12,330 nt of DNA, from the NCBI GenBank assembly GCA_002792165.1, contig PFNV01000041.1:1-12330 (forward strand). Reading direction: 5' to 3'. This document shows, one piece after another, positions 6,124-12,330 of the stretch (position 1 is its first letter; the number at the start of each line of letters is the position of its first letter). Source of the DNA: Candidatus Tagabacteria bacterium CG_4_10_14_0_2_um_filter_40_13. GTDB lineage: Bacteria > Patescibacteriota > Minisyncoccia > GCA-002779875. The translations under genes and the position numbers were made by a program. The notes under the pieces were generated by a model that was not told where the DNA came from, did not search any database, and saw only the letters and a list, made by a program, of their open reading frames with translations.

Positions 6124-7323
6124 ATGGCTGAAAAAAATTTAGAAAATATTATTTCGCTGGCAAAAAGACGGGGATTCGTATATCCCGGCTCGGAAATTTA
6201 CGGCGGCCTTGCGGGCACTTGGGATTACGGGCCTTTGGGCGCGGAGATGCTTCATAATGTAAAAGATGCGTGGTGGAAAAAATTTGTTTCGAGCCGCGAA
6301 GATATGTACGGTATTGCTTCAAGTATTATGATGCCGGAAACTGTTTGGACCGCTTCCGGCCATCTTGAGCATTTTACCGACCCGTTGGGCAGCAAGAAAT
6401 TTAATACGATGTTTAAGTCAAAAGCAGGGGCGTTAAAAGGCGAAACGATTGATATTTATTTGCGGCCGGAACTTGCCCAGGGAATGTTCGTTAATTTTAA
6501 AAATATTATCGATTCTTTTCATCCGAAAGTTCCGTTCGGCATCGCTCAAATCGGAAGATGCTTCAGAAATGAAATTTCTCCGAGAGATTTTCTTTTCAGG
6601 GTAAGGGAATTCGATCTTATGGAATTCGAATATTTTGTGAAAGAAAGCGATTGGGAAAAGAATTTTGAGTTTTGGAAAAAAGAAATACGGAATTGGATCA
6701 AAGAAATAGGAATTAATGAAAAAAATGTGCATGAATTGGAGGTATCGGAAAAAGACAGGGCTCATTATTCAAAAAGAACAGTTGATTTCGAATACGATTT
6801 TCCTTTTGGCAGGAAAGAACTTTATGGCTTGGCGTATCGGACCGATTACGATTTAAAAAATCATAAATTAGATTATTATGACGAAGATACAAAAGAAAGA
6901 TTCGTGCCTCATGTGATAGAGCCGACTTTTGGCGCAGGAAGAACAGTTTTGGCTTTGCTTTGCGAAGCCTATGATGAAGATGAATTAGGCGGCGAACGGA
7001 GGACTGTCCTCCGGTTAAATACTAAAATCGCGCCGATAAAAGTTGCGGTTTTTCCTTTGCTTAAAAATAAACCGGAATTAGTAAAAAAGGCGCGGGAAGT
7101 TTATGAAATGCTGAAACCGGAAATGTCCGCGATGTGGGATGATAACGGCAATATCGGCAAGCGCTACAGGAGACAAGATGAAATTGGTACTCCGTGGTGT
7201 GTAACAATAGATTTTGATACATTGGAAAACGATACGGTTACCATCCGCGACCGCGACACTGGCAAGCAGAAAAGACTTGACATCAAAGAGCTTGCGTGCT
7301 ATCTTACCGAAAGATTGAAATAA
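6124..7323 (+). CDS. glyS: Glycyl-tRNA synthetase, compact single-chain (class II) type
   Basis: This homodimeric-type GlyRS charges tRNA-Gly. The N-terminus has RGFVYPGSEIYGGLAGTWDYGPLGAE (residues 16-41), the GlyRS signature around motif 1. Motif 2 is GRCFRNEISPRDFLFRVREF (144-163) followed by DLMEFEYF. Motif 3 is IEPTFGAGRTVLA (265-277). The C-terminal anticodon-binding domain (about 303-399) begins KIAPIKVAVFPL. At 399 residues it is shorter than the usual 450-500. The Cys-rich insertion normally found after FTDPL is missing, with the chain running directly from FTDPLGS to KKFNTMF (84-97). The family motif ETAQG is ELAQG here (116-120). The ATG lies 5 nt after the upstream stop with no clear Shine-Dalgarno, so it is probably cotranscribed with the membrane protein gene. 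A terminator follows 60 nt downstream. Confidence 0.96.
   Translation: MAEKNLENIISLAKRRGFVYPGSEIYGGLAGTWDYGPLGAEMLHNVKDAWWKKFVSSREDMYGIASSIMMPETVWTASGHLEHFTDPLGSKKFNTMFKSKAGALKGETIDIYLRPELAQGMFVNFKNIIDSFHPKVPFGIAQIGRCFRNEISPRDFLFRVREFDLMEFEYFVKESDWEKNFEFWKKEIRNWIKEIGINEKNVHELEVSEKDRAHYSKRTVDFEYDFPFGRKELYGLAYRTDYDLKNHKLDYYDEDTKERFVPHVIEPTFGAGRTVLALLCEAYDEDELGGERRTVLRLNTKIAPIKVAVFPLLKNKPELVKKAREVYEMLKPEMSAMWDDNGNIGKRYRRQDEIGTPWCVTIDFDTLENDTVTIRDRDTGKQKRLDIKELACYLTERLK
6997..7013 (+). repeat. 17-bp perfect palindrome within glyS
   Basis: CGGAGGAC, one central T, then GTCCTCCG: 8-bp arms with a 1-nt centre. It encodes part of ERRTVLRL just before the anticodon-binding domain. The peptide fits ordinary GlyRS, so this may be chance coding sequence rather than an insertion. 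Confidence 0.6.
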
Positions 7324-7346
7324 ATATTTTTTGAAAAAAATCCAAA

Positions 7347-7379
7347 AAGGAGGAATGATTGATGGAATGCAAAAAATAA
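7347..7379 (+). other. Consensus Shine-Dalgarno with a five-codon open frame (MECKK)
   Basis: AAGGAGG at 7347-7353 is the strongest Shine-Dalgarno match in the window. Eight bases after it, ATG at 7362 opens a five-codon frame (MECKK) that stops at TAA 7377-7379, 4 nt before the terminator stem. Another ATG at 7355 is only 1 nt after the site and reads 21 codons through the hairpin. This may be a leader-peptide-like element, a gene remnant or chance. Translation is not shown. Confidence 0.3.
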
Positions 7380-7383
7380 ACGC

Positions 7384-7410
7384 AAGGCGGACCGAAGTCC
7401 GCCTTTTTAA
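7384..7410 (+). terminator. Intrinsic terminator after glyS
   Basis: AAGGCGGAC (7384-7392), a CGAA loop (7393-7396) and GTCCGCCTT (7397-7405) form a perfect 9-bp GC-rich stem. It runs straight into a T-rich tract (TTTTTAATTTTTATT). It closes the glyS transcription unit and separates it from the regulator gene. Confidence 0.9.
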
Positions 7411-7453
7411 TTTTTATTAAATTTTATTAAAATGCCGGATTGTTATTTATTCG

Positions 7454-7485
7454 ATATAACTGTAAGCTATAGCATATAACTATAT
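7454..7485 (+). promoter_or_regulatory. Paired-site operator and promoter before the PaaX/Cas2-like gene
   Basis: ATATAACTGTAA (7454-7465), spacer GCTATAGC, then ATATAACTATAT (7474-7485): two 12-bp sites sharing ATATAACT, start to start 20 bp apart. The second is almost a perfect palindrome (ATATA-AC-TATAT). TATAAC at 7475-7480 could be a -10 with a start near 7487, so a bound repressor would cover the promoter. The related element after the gene (8065-8096) supports function. Binding by the encoded regulator is inferred. Confidence 0.6.
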
Positions 7486-7489
7486 CAAT

Positions 7490-8053
7490 ATGAAAAAAGA
7501 GGTAAAAATAATGATAGGAAAAGTTATTTTAAACACTATTGCGACTGCAGGAGTTCTGGCTGTAGCCGTGATTGCGCCAAATACCTTGCAAGCCATCGAT
7601 TTTTTATATAGCAAAGAAAAACGGCATTATCACAGAGGATATTATGTTAAAAAAGCGATTAATAAATTGAATGAGAGGGGCCTTATTGAATTTGAAAAAA
7701 GTGGTGATAAAACTTTTGTTCGGCTTTCGGAAAAAGGGGAGAGAGAACTATTAAAATACCATTTAAGAGAAGCGGTTATCGAAAAACCAAAAAAGTGGGA
7801 TAAAAAATGGCGGGTGGTAATTTTCGATATAAAAGAAAGAAGAAAAATTATAAGAGAAGAATTGCGGAAAGAATTGATTAATTTGGGATTTCGACGGCTT
7901 CAAAATAGCGTTTGGATTTATCCTTACGAATGCGAAGAATTGATCATAATGCTGAAATCCTATTTCAGTATAGGTAAAGACGTTTTATATATGGTGGTTG
8001 AACGATTAGAGAACGATAAATGGTTAAAAAGAGATTTTGGCTTAGAGAATTAA
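7490..8053 (+). CDS. PaaX-like / Cas2-like winged-helix transcriptional regulator
   Basis: The 187-residue protein has three parts. Residues 10-37 are a hydrophobic helix region with APNTLQAIDFL. A winged helix-turn-helix-like region follows (about 46-90: YYVKKAINKLNERGLIEFEK then VRLSEKGERELLKY). Residues 105-187 are a ferredoxin-like domain (WRVVIFDIKERRKIIREELRKEL, then LGFRRLQNSVWIYPYEC) like the PaaX C-terminal domain, which is related to Cas2. Asp113 sits where Cas2 has its active-site Asp, so automated annotation may call it Cas2. No CRISPR array or other cas gene is present, and the N-terminal DNA-binding region favours a regulator. ATG 7490 would be nearly leaderless. In-frame ATG 7511 has AGAGG at 7498-7502, 8 nt upstream, and is a strong alternative giving 180 residues. 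The gene is flanked by matching paired sites, pointing to autoregulation. Confidence 0.8.
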   Translation: MKKEVKIMIGKVILNTIATAGVLAVAVIAPNTLQAIDFLYSKEKRHYHRGYYVKKAINKLNERGLIEFEKSGDKTFVRLSEKGERELLKYHLREAVIEKPKKWDKKWRVVIFDIKERRKIIREELRKELINLGFRRLQNSVWIYPYECEELIIMLKSYFSIGKDVLYMVVERLENDKWLKRDFGLEN

Positions 8054-8064
8054 AAATTGTTATG

Positions 8065-8096
8065 ATATAGTCATATGCGGTCGCATATAGTTATAT
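8065..8096 (+). promoter_or_regulatory. Paired-site element between the regulator and the M16 gene
   Basis: ATATAGTCATAT (8065-8076), spacer GCGGTCGC, then ATATAGTTATAT (8085-8096): two 12-bp sites again 20 bp apart. The second is the exact reverse complement of the upstream site at 7474-7485. The whole element matches the upstream one in architecture (12-8-12, spacer beginning and ending in GC) but in opposite orientation. The inner arms ATATGCG/CGCATAT can also form a hairpin (8073-8079 with 8082-8088). It lies about 50-80 bp before the likely start of the next gene's mRNA. Confidence 0.6.
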
Positions 8097-8109
8097 TAAA
8101 GATCGTCAA

Positions 8110-8139
8110 TTGTGTTTTTATCTAATTTCGTGTTAATCT
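8110..8139 (+). promoter_or_regulatory. Possible promoter of the M16 peptidase operon
   Basis: TTGTGT (8110-8115) resembles a -35. An 18-bp spacer leads to TAATCT (8134-8139), with TG at 8131-8132 as an extended -10. The start would fall at or next to the ATG at 8146, giving a leaderless mRNA. The -10 matches the consensus poorly, so this is tentative. Confidence 0.35.
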
Positions 8140-8145
8140 CATTTT

Positions 8146-9429
8146 ATGTATTACGAAAAGAAAATTTTAAAAAACGGCCTTAAAGCGATTGTCGTGCCGA
8201 TGGAAAATACCGAAGCGGTCACGCTTTTGGTTCTGGTCGGTACGGGTTCGCGGTACGAAGAAAAAAATACCGGAGGCATTTCCCATTTTTTGGAACATTT
8301 GTTTTTTAAGGGAACGAAAAGTCGGCCTAGTCCGGGGCAAATCGCCCGCGTTCTTGATAAAATCGGCGCTATCTACAACGCTTTTACTTCCAAAGAATAT
8401 ACGGGTTTTTGGGTTAAATCGGCTTTTACTGAATTTGATACTAGTCTTGATATAGTTTCCGACATTCTGCTCGAACCGGTTTTTAAAGAAGAGGAAATTG
8501 AGCGCGAGCGCAATGTCATCTTACAGGAAAAAAATATGCGGGAAGATATGCCCTATGCCCGGGCCGCGGATATTCTGGAAAATGTTTTGTACGGCGACAC
8601 TCCTTTGGGACGTGATATTGTCGGAAGCGAAGAAAGCATCAAAAGCATCAAAAGGAATCAGATTATCAATTATTTGAAAAACCATTATTTAGGTTCGAAT
8701 ACTGTTGTGGTAGTCGCGGGTAATATCGGTCGGAATGAAGCTTTTACGAAACTGAAAAAAACATTCGGAAAAATGCAGAAAGGAAAAATAAAAACGCAGA
8801 AGAAAGCGGATGATTCCCAAAAATCTTCCCACGTTCATCTTATAGAGAAAAAAACAGACCAGATGCATTTTGCGATGGGTTTGAGAGCCTACAGCATGTT
8901 TGATGAAAAAAAATATGCATTGGGACTTTTAACGACTATCTTGGGAGGAAATCTTTCCAGTCGTTTATGGATGGAAATCAGGGAAAAACTTGGTCTTGCG
9001 TATTACGTCGGTTCCGCCACGGAACAATATACCGATGTCGGATATTTAGAAATAAAAGCCGGCGTGCCCCACGAATCTCTTGCAAGAGTCTTGGGAAAAG
9101 TCGTGGAAATTATAGGGAAAATAAAGCAAAAAGGAGTTTCCGACAAAGAATTGAATGATGCGAAGAGCTTTACCAGAGGGCGTTTTGCCTTGAGCCTGGA
9201 ATCTTCTGATGAAGTCGCAATGTTTTACGGCGAGCAGGAACTACTTTTAAAGAGAATGTTTCAGCCGGAAGATATTTTAAAAAAGATTGGAAAAGTTTCA
9301 AAAAGTGATATTCTAAAAATAGAAGCGGATATTTTCAATCCTACCAAAATCAATTTGGTGGCGATCGGTCAGCATAAAGACATTAAAAAGCAGGAGCAAT
9401 TATATAAAAAAATATTCAATAAAATATGA
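8146..9429 (+). CDS. M16-family zinc metallopeptidase (processing-peptidase-like)
   Basis: This peptidase resembles bacterial PqqL/YmxG and the mitochondrial processing peptidase beta subunit. The inverted zinc motif HFLEH is at residues 47-51 (His47, Glu50, His51). The third zinc ligand is Glu128 in RERNVILQEKNM, exactly the family's usual distance from His51, so the catalytic site looks complete. The inactive-half landmark GGNLSSRLWMEIREKLGLAYYVGS (about 268-291) is the typical C-terminal M16 stretch. The length of 427 residues is standard, and no signal peptide is seen, so it is probably cytoplasmic. The ATG fits the family start (YEKKILKNGLKAIVVPME). No Shine-Dalgarno is visible. Its stop overlaps the next gene's start by 4 nt (ATGA), so the two are likely translationally coupled. 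The substrate is unknown. Confidence 0.94.
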   Translation: MYYEKKILKNGLKAIVVPMENTEAVTLLVLVGTGSRYEEKNTGGISHFLEHLFFKGTKSRPSPGQIARVLDKIGAIYNAFTSKEYTGFWVKSAFTEFDTSLDIVSDILLEPVFKEEEIERERNVILQEKNMREDMPYARAADILENVLYGDTPLGRDIVGSEESIKSIKRNQIINYLKNHYLGSNTVVVVAGNIGRNEAFTKLKKTFGKMQKGKIKTQKKADDSQKSSHVHLIEKKTDQMHFAMGLRAYSMFDEKKYALGLLTTILGGNLSSRLWMEIREKLGLAYYVGSATEQYTDVGYLEIKAGVPHESLARVLGKVVEIIGKIKQKGVSDKELNDAKSFTRGRFALSLESSDEVAMFYGEQELLLKRMFQPEDILKKIGKVSKSDILKIEADIFNPTKINLVAIGQHKDIKKQEQLYKKIFNKI

Positions 9430-10478
9430 TATCGGACGAAAAAAAAGATAATATAACGGTTCAAATTACTACAGGGACCATTGCTCGCGTCTTTCTTTTG
9501 GCGCTTTTGATAGTTTTTTTTTATTTGATACGCGATATTGTAGCGATTGTGCTTTTTGCCGTTGTGATAGCGTCGGCGATAGAGCCGATTGCTCATTGGG
9601 GAACCAGTCATCGCATTCCCCGCGTATTAATGGTGCTTAGTATTTATATAGCTGCTTTTGCTTTTTTAAGCATGGCTTTTTATCTTATTGTTCCGACATT
9701 ATTCTCCGAATTTATAGATTTTATTTCCGACTTATCATTGCAATGGATGCAGGAGAAGACGAACACTCAGACATTATTTGGCTTAGCGCCCAATTTACCC
9801 GAAACACTTTCCGGAATATTGATTAAGCTTGTCATGGGGATGCAGGGTTCAATTGAAAAATTCACCACCGGTTTTTTCCAGACGACCGCCGGCATTTTTG
9901 GCGGAGCGTTTTCCTTTGTTTTAATAGTGATAATTTCTTTTTATCTCTCGGTGCAGGAACACGGCATCGAGAAATTTCTTGAAATAATTACGCCTCGCCA
10001 ACACGAAAAATATATTCTTAATCTTTGGCGGCGCTCTCAAAGAAAAATAGGTTTTTGGCTGCAAGGACAAGTATTGTTAGGTGTTCTTATAGGAATTTTT
10101 GTTTTTATCGGATTGACTATTTTAGGCATTAAATATGCTTTAATGCTTGCTTTATTGGCGATGATTTTCGAGCTGATTCCAATTTTCGGACCGATATTAG
10201 CCGCTATTCCGGCTGTCGGCATAGCTTTTCTCCAAAGTCCTACTATGGCTTTGATTGTTGTTGCTTTTTACGTTTTGATTCAGCAATTTGAAAGCCATCT
10301 TATTCATCCCATTGTGGTCAGGAAAATTACGGGCGTGCCGTCCATTTTGGTTATAATCTCTATGATTATCGGAGGAAAGCTTGGCGGCATTTGGGGAATT
10401 CTTTTGGCGCTTCCCATTAGTGTGATTTTAGTTGAATTTTTGAACGATATTGCCAGCAAAAAACAATCCGGAGAATAA
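9426..10478 (+). CDS. AI-2E-family transporter (PerM/YdiK-like membrane protein)
   Basis: This integral membrane protein of 350 residues has the AI-2E (formerly UPF0118) layout. Hydrophobic segments lie at about 18-35, 37-55, 66-92, 155-176, 208-235, 237-255, 257-290 and 305-337, with a soluble amphipathic stretch at about 93-150. The family signature FELIPIFGPILAAIPAVG is at 248-265, followed by QQFESHLIHPIVV (286-298). Members are exporters or ion-exchange proteins of varied substrate, and the autoinducer name should not be taken as function here. The start ATG overlaps the M16 stop as ATGA. metG follows after 6 nt, so this is the middle of an operon. Confidence 0.93.
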   Translation: MISDEKKDNITVQITTGTIARVFLLALLIVFFYLIRDIVAIVLFAVVIASAIEPIAHWGTSHRIPRVLMVLSIYIAAFAFLSMAFYLIVPTLFSEFIDFISDLSLQWMQEKTNTQTLFGLAPNLPETLSGILIKLVMGMQGSIEKFTTGFFQTTAGIFGGAFSFVLIVIISFYLSVQEHGIEKFLEIITPRQHEKYILNLWRRSQRKIGFWLQGQVLLGVLIGIFVFIGLTILGIKYALMLALLAMIFELIPIFGPILAAIPAVGIAFLQSPTMALIVVAFYVLIQQFESHLIHPIVVRKITGVPSILVIISMIIGGKLGGIWGILLALPISVILVEFLNDIASKKQSGE

Positions 10479-10484
10479 ACGGAA

Positions 10485-12017
10485 ATGGAAAAATTTTTTA
10501 TTACAACCGCTATTGATTATGTTAATGCGTCGCCTCATCTGGGTCATGCATTGGAAAAAGTTCAAGCCGATGTTGTCGCGCGCTATCAAAGACTTTTGGG
10601 AAAAGACGTCTTTTTTTTGACGGGTACCGATGAACACGGCGCGAAAGTTAAAAAAGTCGCGGAGACGCAGGAAAAAAATATCGAAGAGTTCGTCAATGAA
10701 ATTGCCGAAAATTTTAAAACTCTGGCAAAAGAACTGAACATTTCAAACGATGATTTTATCAGAACGTCGGATAAAATACGTCACTGGCCGGGCGCGAAGG
10801 CTTTGTGGGTGAAATTGGCGGAAAAAGGCGACATTTATAAAGCAAACTATAAAGGGCTTTATTGTCTCGGTTGCGAGGCATTTATTACCAAAAAAGATTT
10901 AATTGACGGAAAGTGCGCCATTCATAATCAGAAGCCGGAAGAAATCGACGAAGAAAATTATTTTTTTAGGTTGTCGGCGTATCAAAATAAAATAAAAAAA
11001 GCAATTACTTCCGGAAAGTTAAAAATTATACCGGAAGGAAGAAAAAATGAAATTTTAAGTTTTCTTGAATTGGGGCTTGAGGATACGAGTTTTTCGCGAC
11101 CGGCAAAAGATATTTCATGGGGTATTCCGGTTCCTTTGGATGTGTCGCAGACGATGTATGTTTGGGCGGACGCTCTTTCCAATTATATTTCCGCCTTGGG
11201 TTATGGTACGGAAAATACGGAAAAATTCCAAAAATATTGGCCTGCTGATGTTCACGTGATAGGTAAGGATATTTTGCGTTTTCACGCCTTGATTTGGCCG
11301 GGAATGCTTCTTGCGGCCGGTCTTGATTTGCCAAAAGTGCTTTTGGTTCACGGCCACATTACGCTCGGCGGGAAAAAAATGTCGAAGAGCCTGGGAAATG
11401 TTATCGATCCTTTCGATATCATTCGCCGTTACGGCGCAGATGCTTTGCGTTATTACTTGACGCGGGAAATTTCTGTAACGGAAGACGGCGATTTGACCGA
11501 AGAAAAGTTTAAGAAGGCGTATAACGCGAATTTGGCGAACGGTTTGGGAAATTACACCGCTCGGGTTTTAAAAATGGCTGAACAATATTTCGGCGGCGCG
11601 CTTATAAAGCCGTCGGAAACGGCGATTGCGGAAGTGCCGTTACAGAAAGACGGAAAAGAATTTTTCAGCGTTCCTTACGTTATTGAAAATTTAGTCTTGC
11701 CCGAGTACCTGAAAGCGATGGAGAATTTGGAATTGAATAAAGCAATGGATATTATCTGGTCGGCGATTTCGCAGTTAGACGGTTATATCCAAAATTATCA
11801 GCCATTCAAGCTTATAAATACCGATAAAGAAAAAACCGGAGTGATTTTATGGAATCTTGTTTTTGGCCTTACTCATATTGCCCGGATGTTGCGTCCTTTT
11901 ATGCCTCAAACCGCGGAAAAAATTCTGAATGCGATTGGCATTGATGGAAAAAGCGAAGAAAATAGTAATGAATTTCATGTGAAATCAATTGAGCCGTTAT
12001 TTTTAAGAAAAGAATAA
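10485..12017 (+). CDS. metG: Methionyl-tRNA synthetase
   Basis: This enzyme charges both initiator and elongator tRNA-Met. The HIGH motif is HLGH at residues 18-21 in ASPHLGHALEKVQADV. KMSKS is at 298-302 (11376-11390) followed by LGNVIDP. A single zinc knuckle uses Cys127, Cys130, Cys144 and His147 (YCLGCEAF...KCAIH), the one-zinc type seen in Thermus-like MetRS. WADALSNYISALGY and HVIGKDILRFHALIWPGML complete the active site. The anticodon-binding helical domain follows (about 365-510). At 510 residues it ends there, without the C-terminal EMAP/Trbp111-like tRNA-binding domain that many bacterial MetRS carry. GGAG at 10470-10473, 11 nt before the ATG, may serve as a Shine-Dalgarno. It lies 6 nt after the AI-2E-type gene and 18 nt before tatD. 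Confidence 0.97.
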   Translation: MEKFFITTAIDYVNASPHLGHALEKVQADVVARYQRLLGKDVFFLTGTDEHGAKVKKVAETQEKNIEEFVNEIAENFKTLAKELNISNDDFIRTSDKIRHWPGAKALWVKLAEKGDIYKANYKGLYCLGCEAFITKKDLIDGKCAIHNQKPEEIDEENYFFRLSAYQNKIKKAITSGKLKIIPEGRKNEILSFLELGLEDTSFSRPAKDISWGIPVPLDVSQTMYVWADALSNYISALGYGTENTEKFQKYWPADVHVIGKDILRFHALIWPGMLLAAGLDLPKVLLVHGHITLGGKKMSKSLGNVIDPFDIIRRYGADALRYYLTREISVTEDGDLTEEKFKKAYNANLANGLGNYTARVLKMAEQYFGGALIKPSETAIAEVPLQKDGKEFFSVPYVIENLVLPEYLKAMENLELNKAMDIIWSAISQLDGYIQNYQPFKLINTDKEKTGVILWNLVFGLTHIARMLRPFMPQTAEKILNAIGIDGKSEENSNEFHVKSIEPLFLRKE

Positions 12018-12035
12018 TTTTTCCAAGTTATATTC

Positions 12036-12330
12036 ATGAGTCATGAATTAATCGACACTCATTGTCATTTAGATTTTTCCGATTTTGATTCGGACAGGGA
12101 AGAGGTAATTAAGGTTGCGCAGGAAGGCGGAGTGGCGAAAATCATCAATATTGGTTGCAATTTAAAGCGGGCAAGAAAAAGCATTGAAATCTCCCAAAAA
12201 CACGAATTTATTTTTAGTTCTGCAGGCCTTCATCCCCAGGAAGCTGAAACCGGAGACGAAAAATTTTTCACGCAATTGCGGGAAATATTAAAAGAGCCGA
12301 AAGTGGTGGCGATAGGCGAGTGTGGGTTAG
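12036..12330 (+). CDS. tatD: TatD-family metal-dependent deoxyribonuclease (3' truncated by the window)
   Basis: The first 98 codons of a TatD/YcfH-type hydrolase are visible before the window ends. The N-terminus ELIDTHCHLDF carries the HxH metal ligands (His9 and His11 in MSHELIDTHCHLD). The stretch IINIGCNLKRARKSIEIS is typical of the family's first barrel strands. GLHPQEA matches the GxHP motif, and VVAIGECGL is the start of the IGExGLD motif holding the metal-bridging Glu. Family members are TIM-barrel 3'-5' DNases acting on damaged DNA. The ATG at 12036 follows metG by 18 nt without an obvious promoter or Shine-Dalgarno, so it is probably cotranscribed. A metG-tatD order is common in bacteria, supporting the call. 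Confidence 0.93.
   Translation, partial: MSHELIDTHCHLDFSDFDSDREEVIKVAQEGGVAKIINIGCNLKRARKSIEISQKHEFIFSSAGLHPQEAETGDEKFFTQLREILKEPKVVAIGECGL

Noticed and set aside
7490..8053. Calling this gene a CRISPR-associated Cas2
   Set aside because: No CRISPR repeat array or other cas gene is present. The N-terminal winged-helix-like part and flanking operator-like sites fit a PaaX-type regulator better.
7454..8096. The 12-bp repeats as a minimal CRISPR array
   Set aside because: There are only two copies on each side, spacers are 8 bp, and the two sides are in opposite orientation. This is operator-like and not an array.
12029..12034. TATATT just before tatD as a -10 box
   Set aside because: It ends 1 nt before the ATG, so transcription would start inside the gene. 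Read-through from metG is more likely.

Overview
The window is about 12.3 kb with moderate to low GC. All convincing genes lie on the plus strand, are closely packed, and read with the standard bacterial code (TGA is a real stop for ileS and for the M16 peptidase gene). Several traits suggest a Candidate Phyla Radiation (Patescibacteria) genome, probably Parcubacteria-like. These are the short RecO without a zinc knuckle, a compact single-chain GlyRS, a MetRS without a C-terminal tRNA-binding domain, a PaaX/Cas2-like regulator, near-leaderless starts, and short palindromic repeats inside coding sequence. This placement is inferred from gene style, not from a database search.

Left block (1-7410): a 5'-truncated isoleucyl-tRNA synthetase gene with a whole histidine-phosphatase domain nested in it; recO; an unnamed 640-residue single-pass membrane protein with repeated beta-sandwich-like ectodomains; and glyS, closed by a clear intrinsic terminator. 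A TGn-TATAAT extended -10 sits just before the membrane protein gene and predicts a nearly leaderless mRNA. The 3' half of ileS carries four short palindromic insert-like repeats, all kept in frame.

Middle (7411-8145): a 187-residue PaaX/Cas2-like regulator gene. On each side it has a paired-site element made of two 12-bp near-palindromes, start to start 20 bp apart. The element after the gene is close to the reverse complement of the one before it. I read these as operators for autoregulation and perhaps for control of the next gene.

Right block (8146-12330): an apparent operon of an M16 zinc peptidase, an AI-2E-family membrane protein (4-nt ATGA overlap with the peptidase), metG (6-nt gap), and the 5' part of a tatD-family nuclease gene that runs off the window.

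Most of the content is housekeeping: three aminoacyl-tRNA synthetases, DNA repair, proteolysis and a membrane permease-like protein. The items most worth a second look are the phosphatase domain nested in IleRS, the paired sites around the PaaX/Cas2-like gene, and the palindromic elements that have entered ileS. I found no tRNA, rRNA, CRISPR array, insertion sequence or phage gene.
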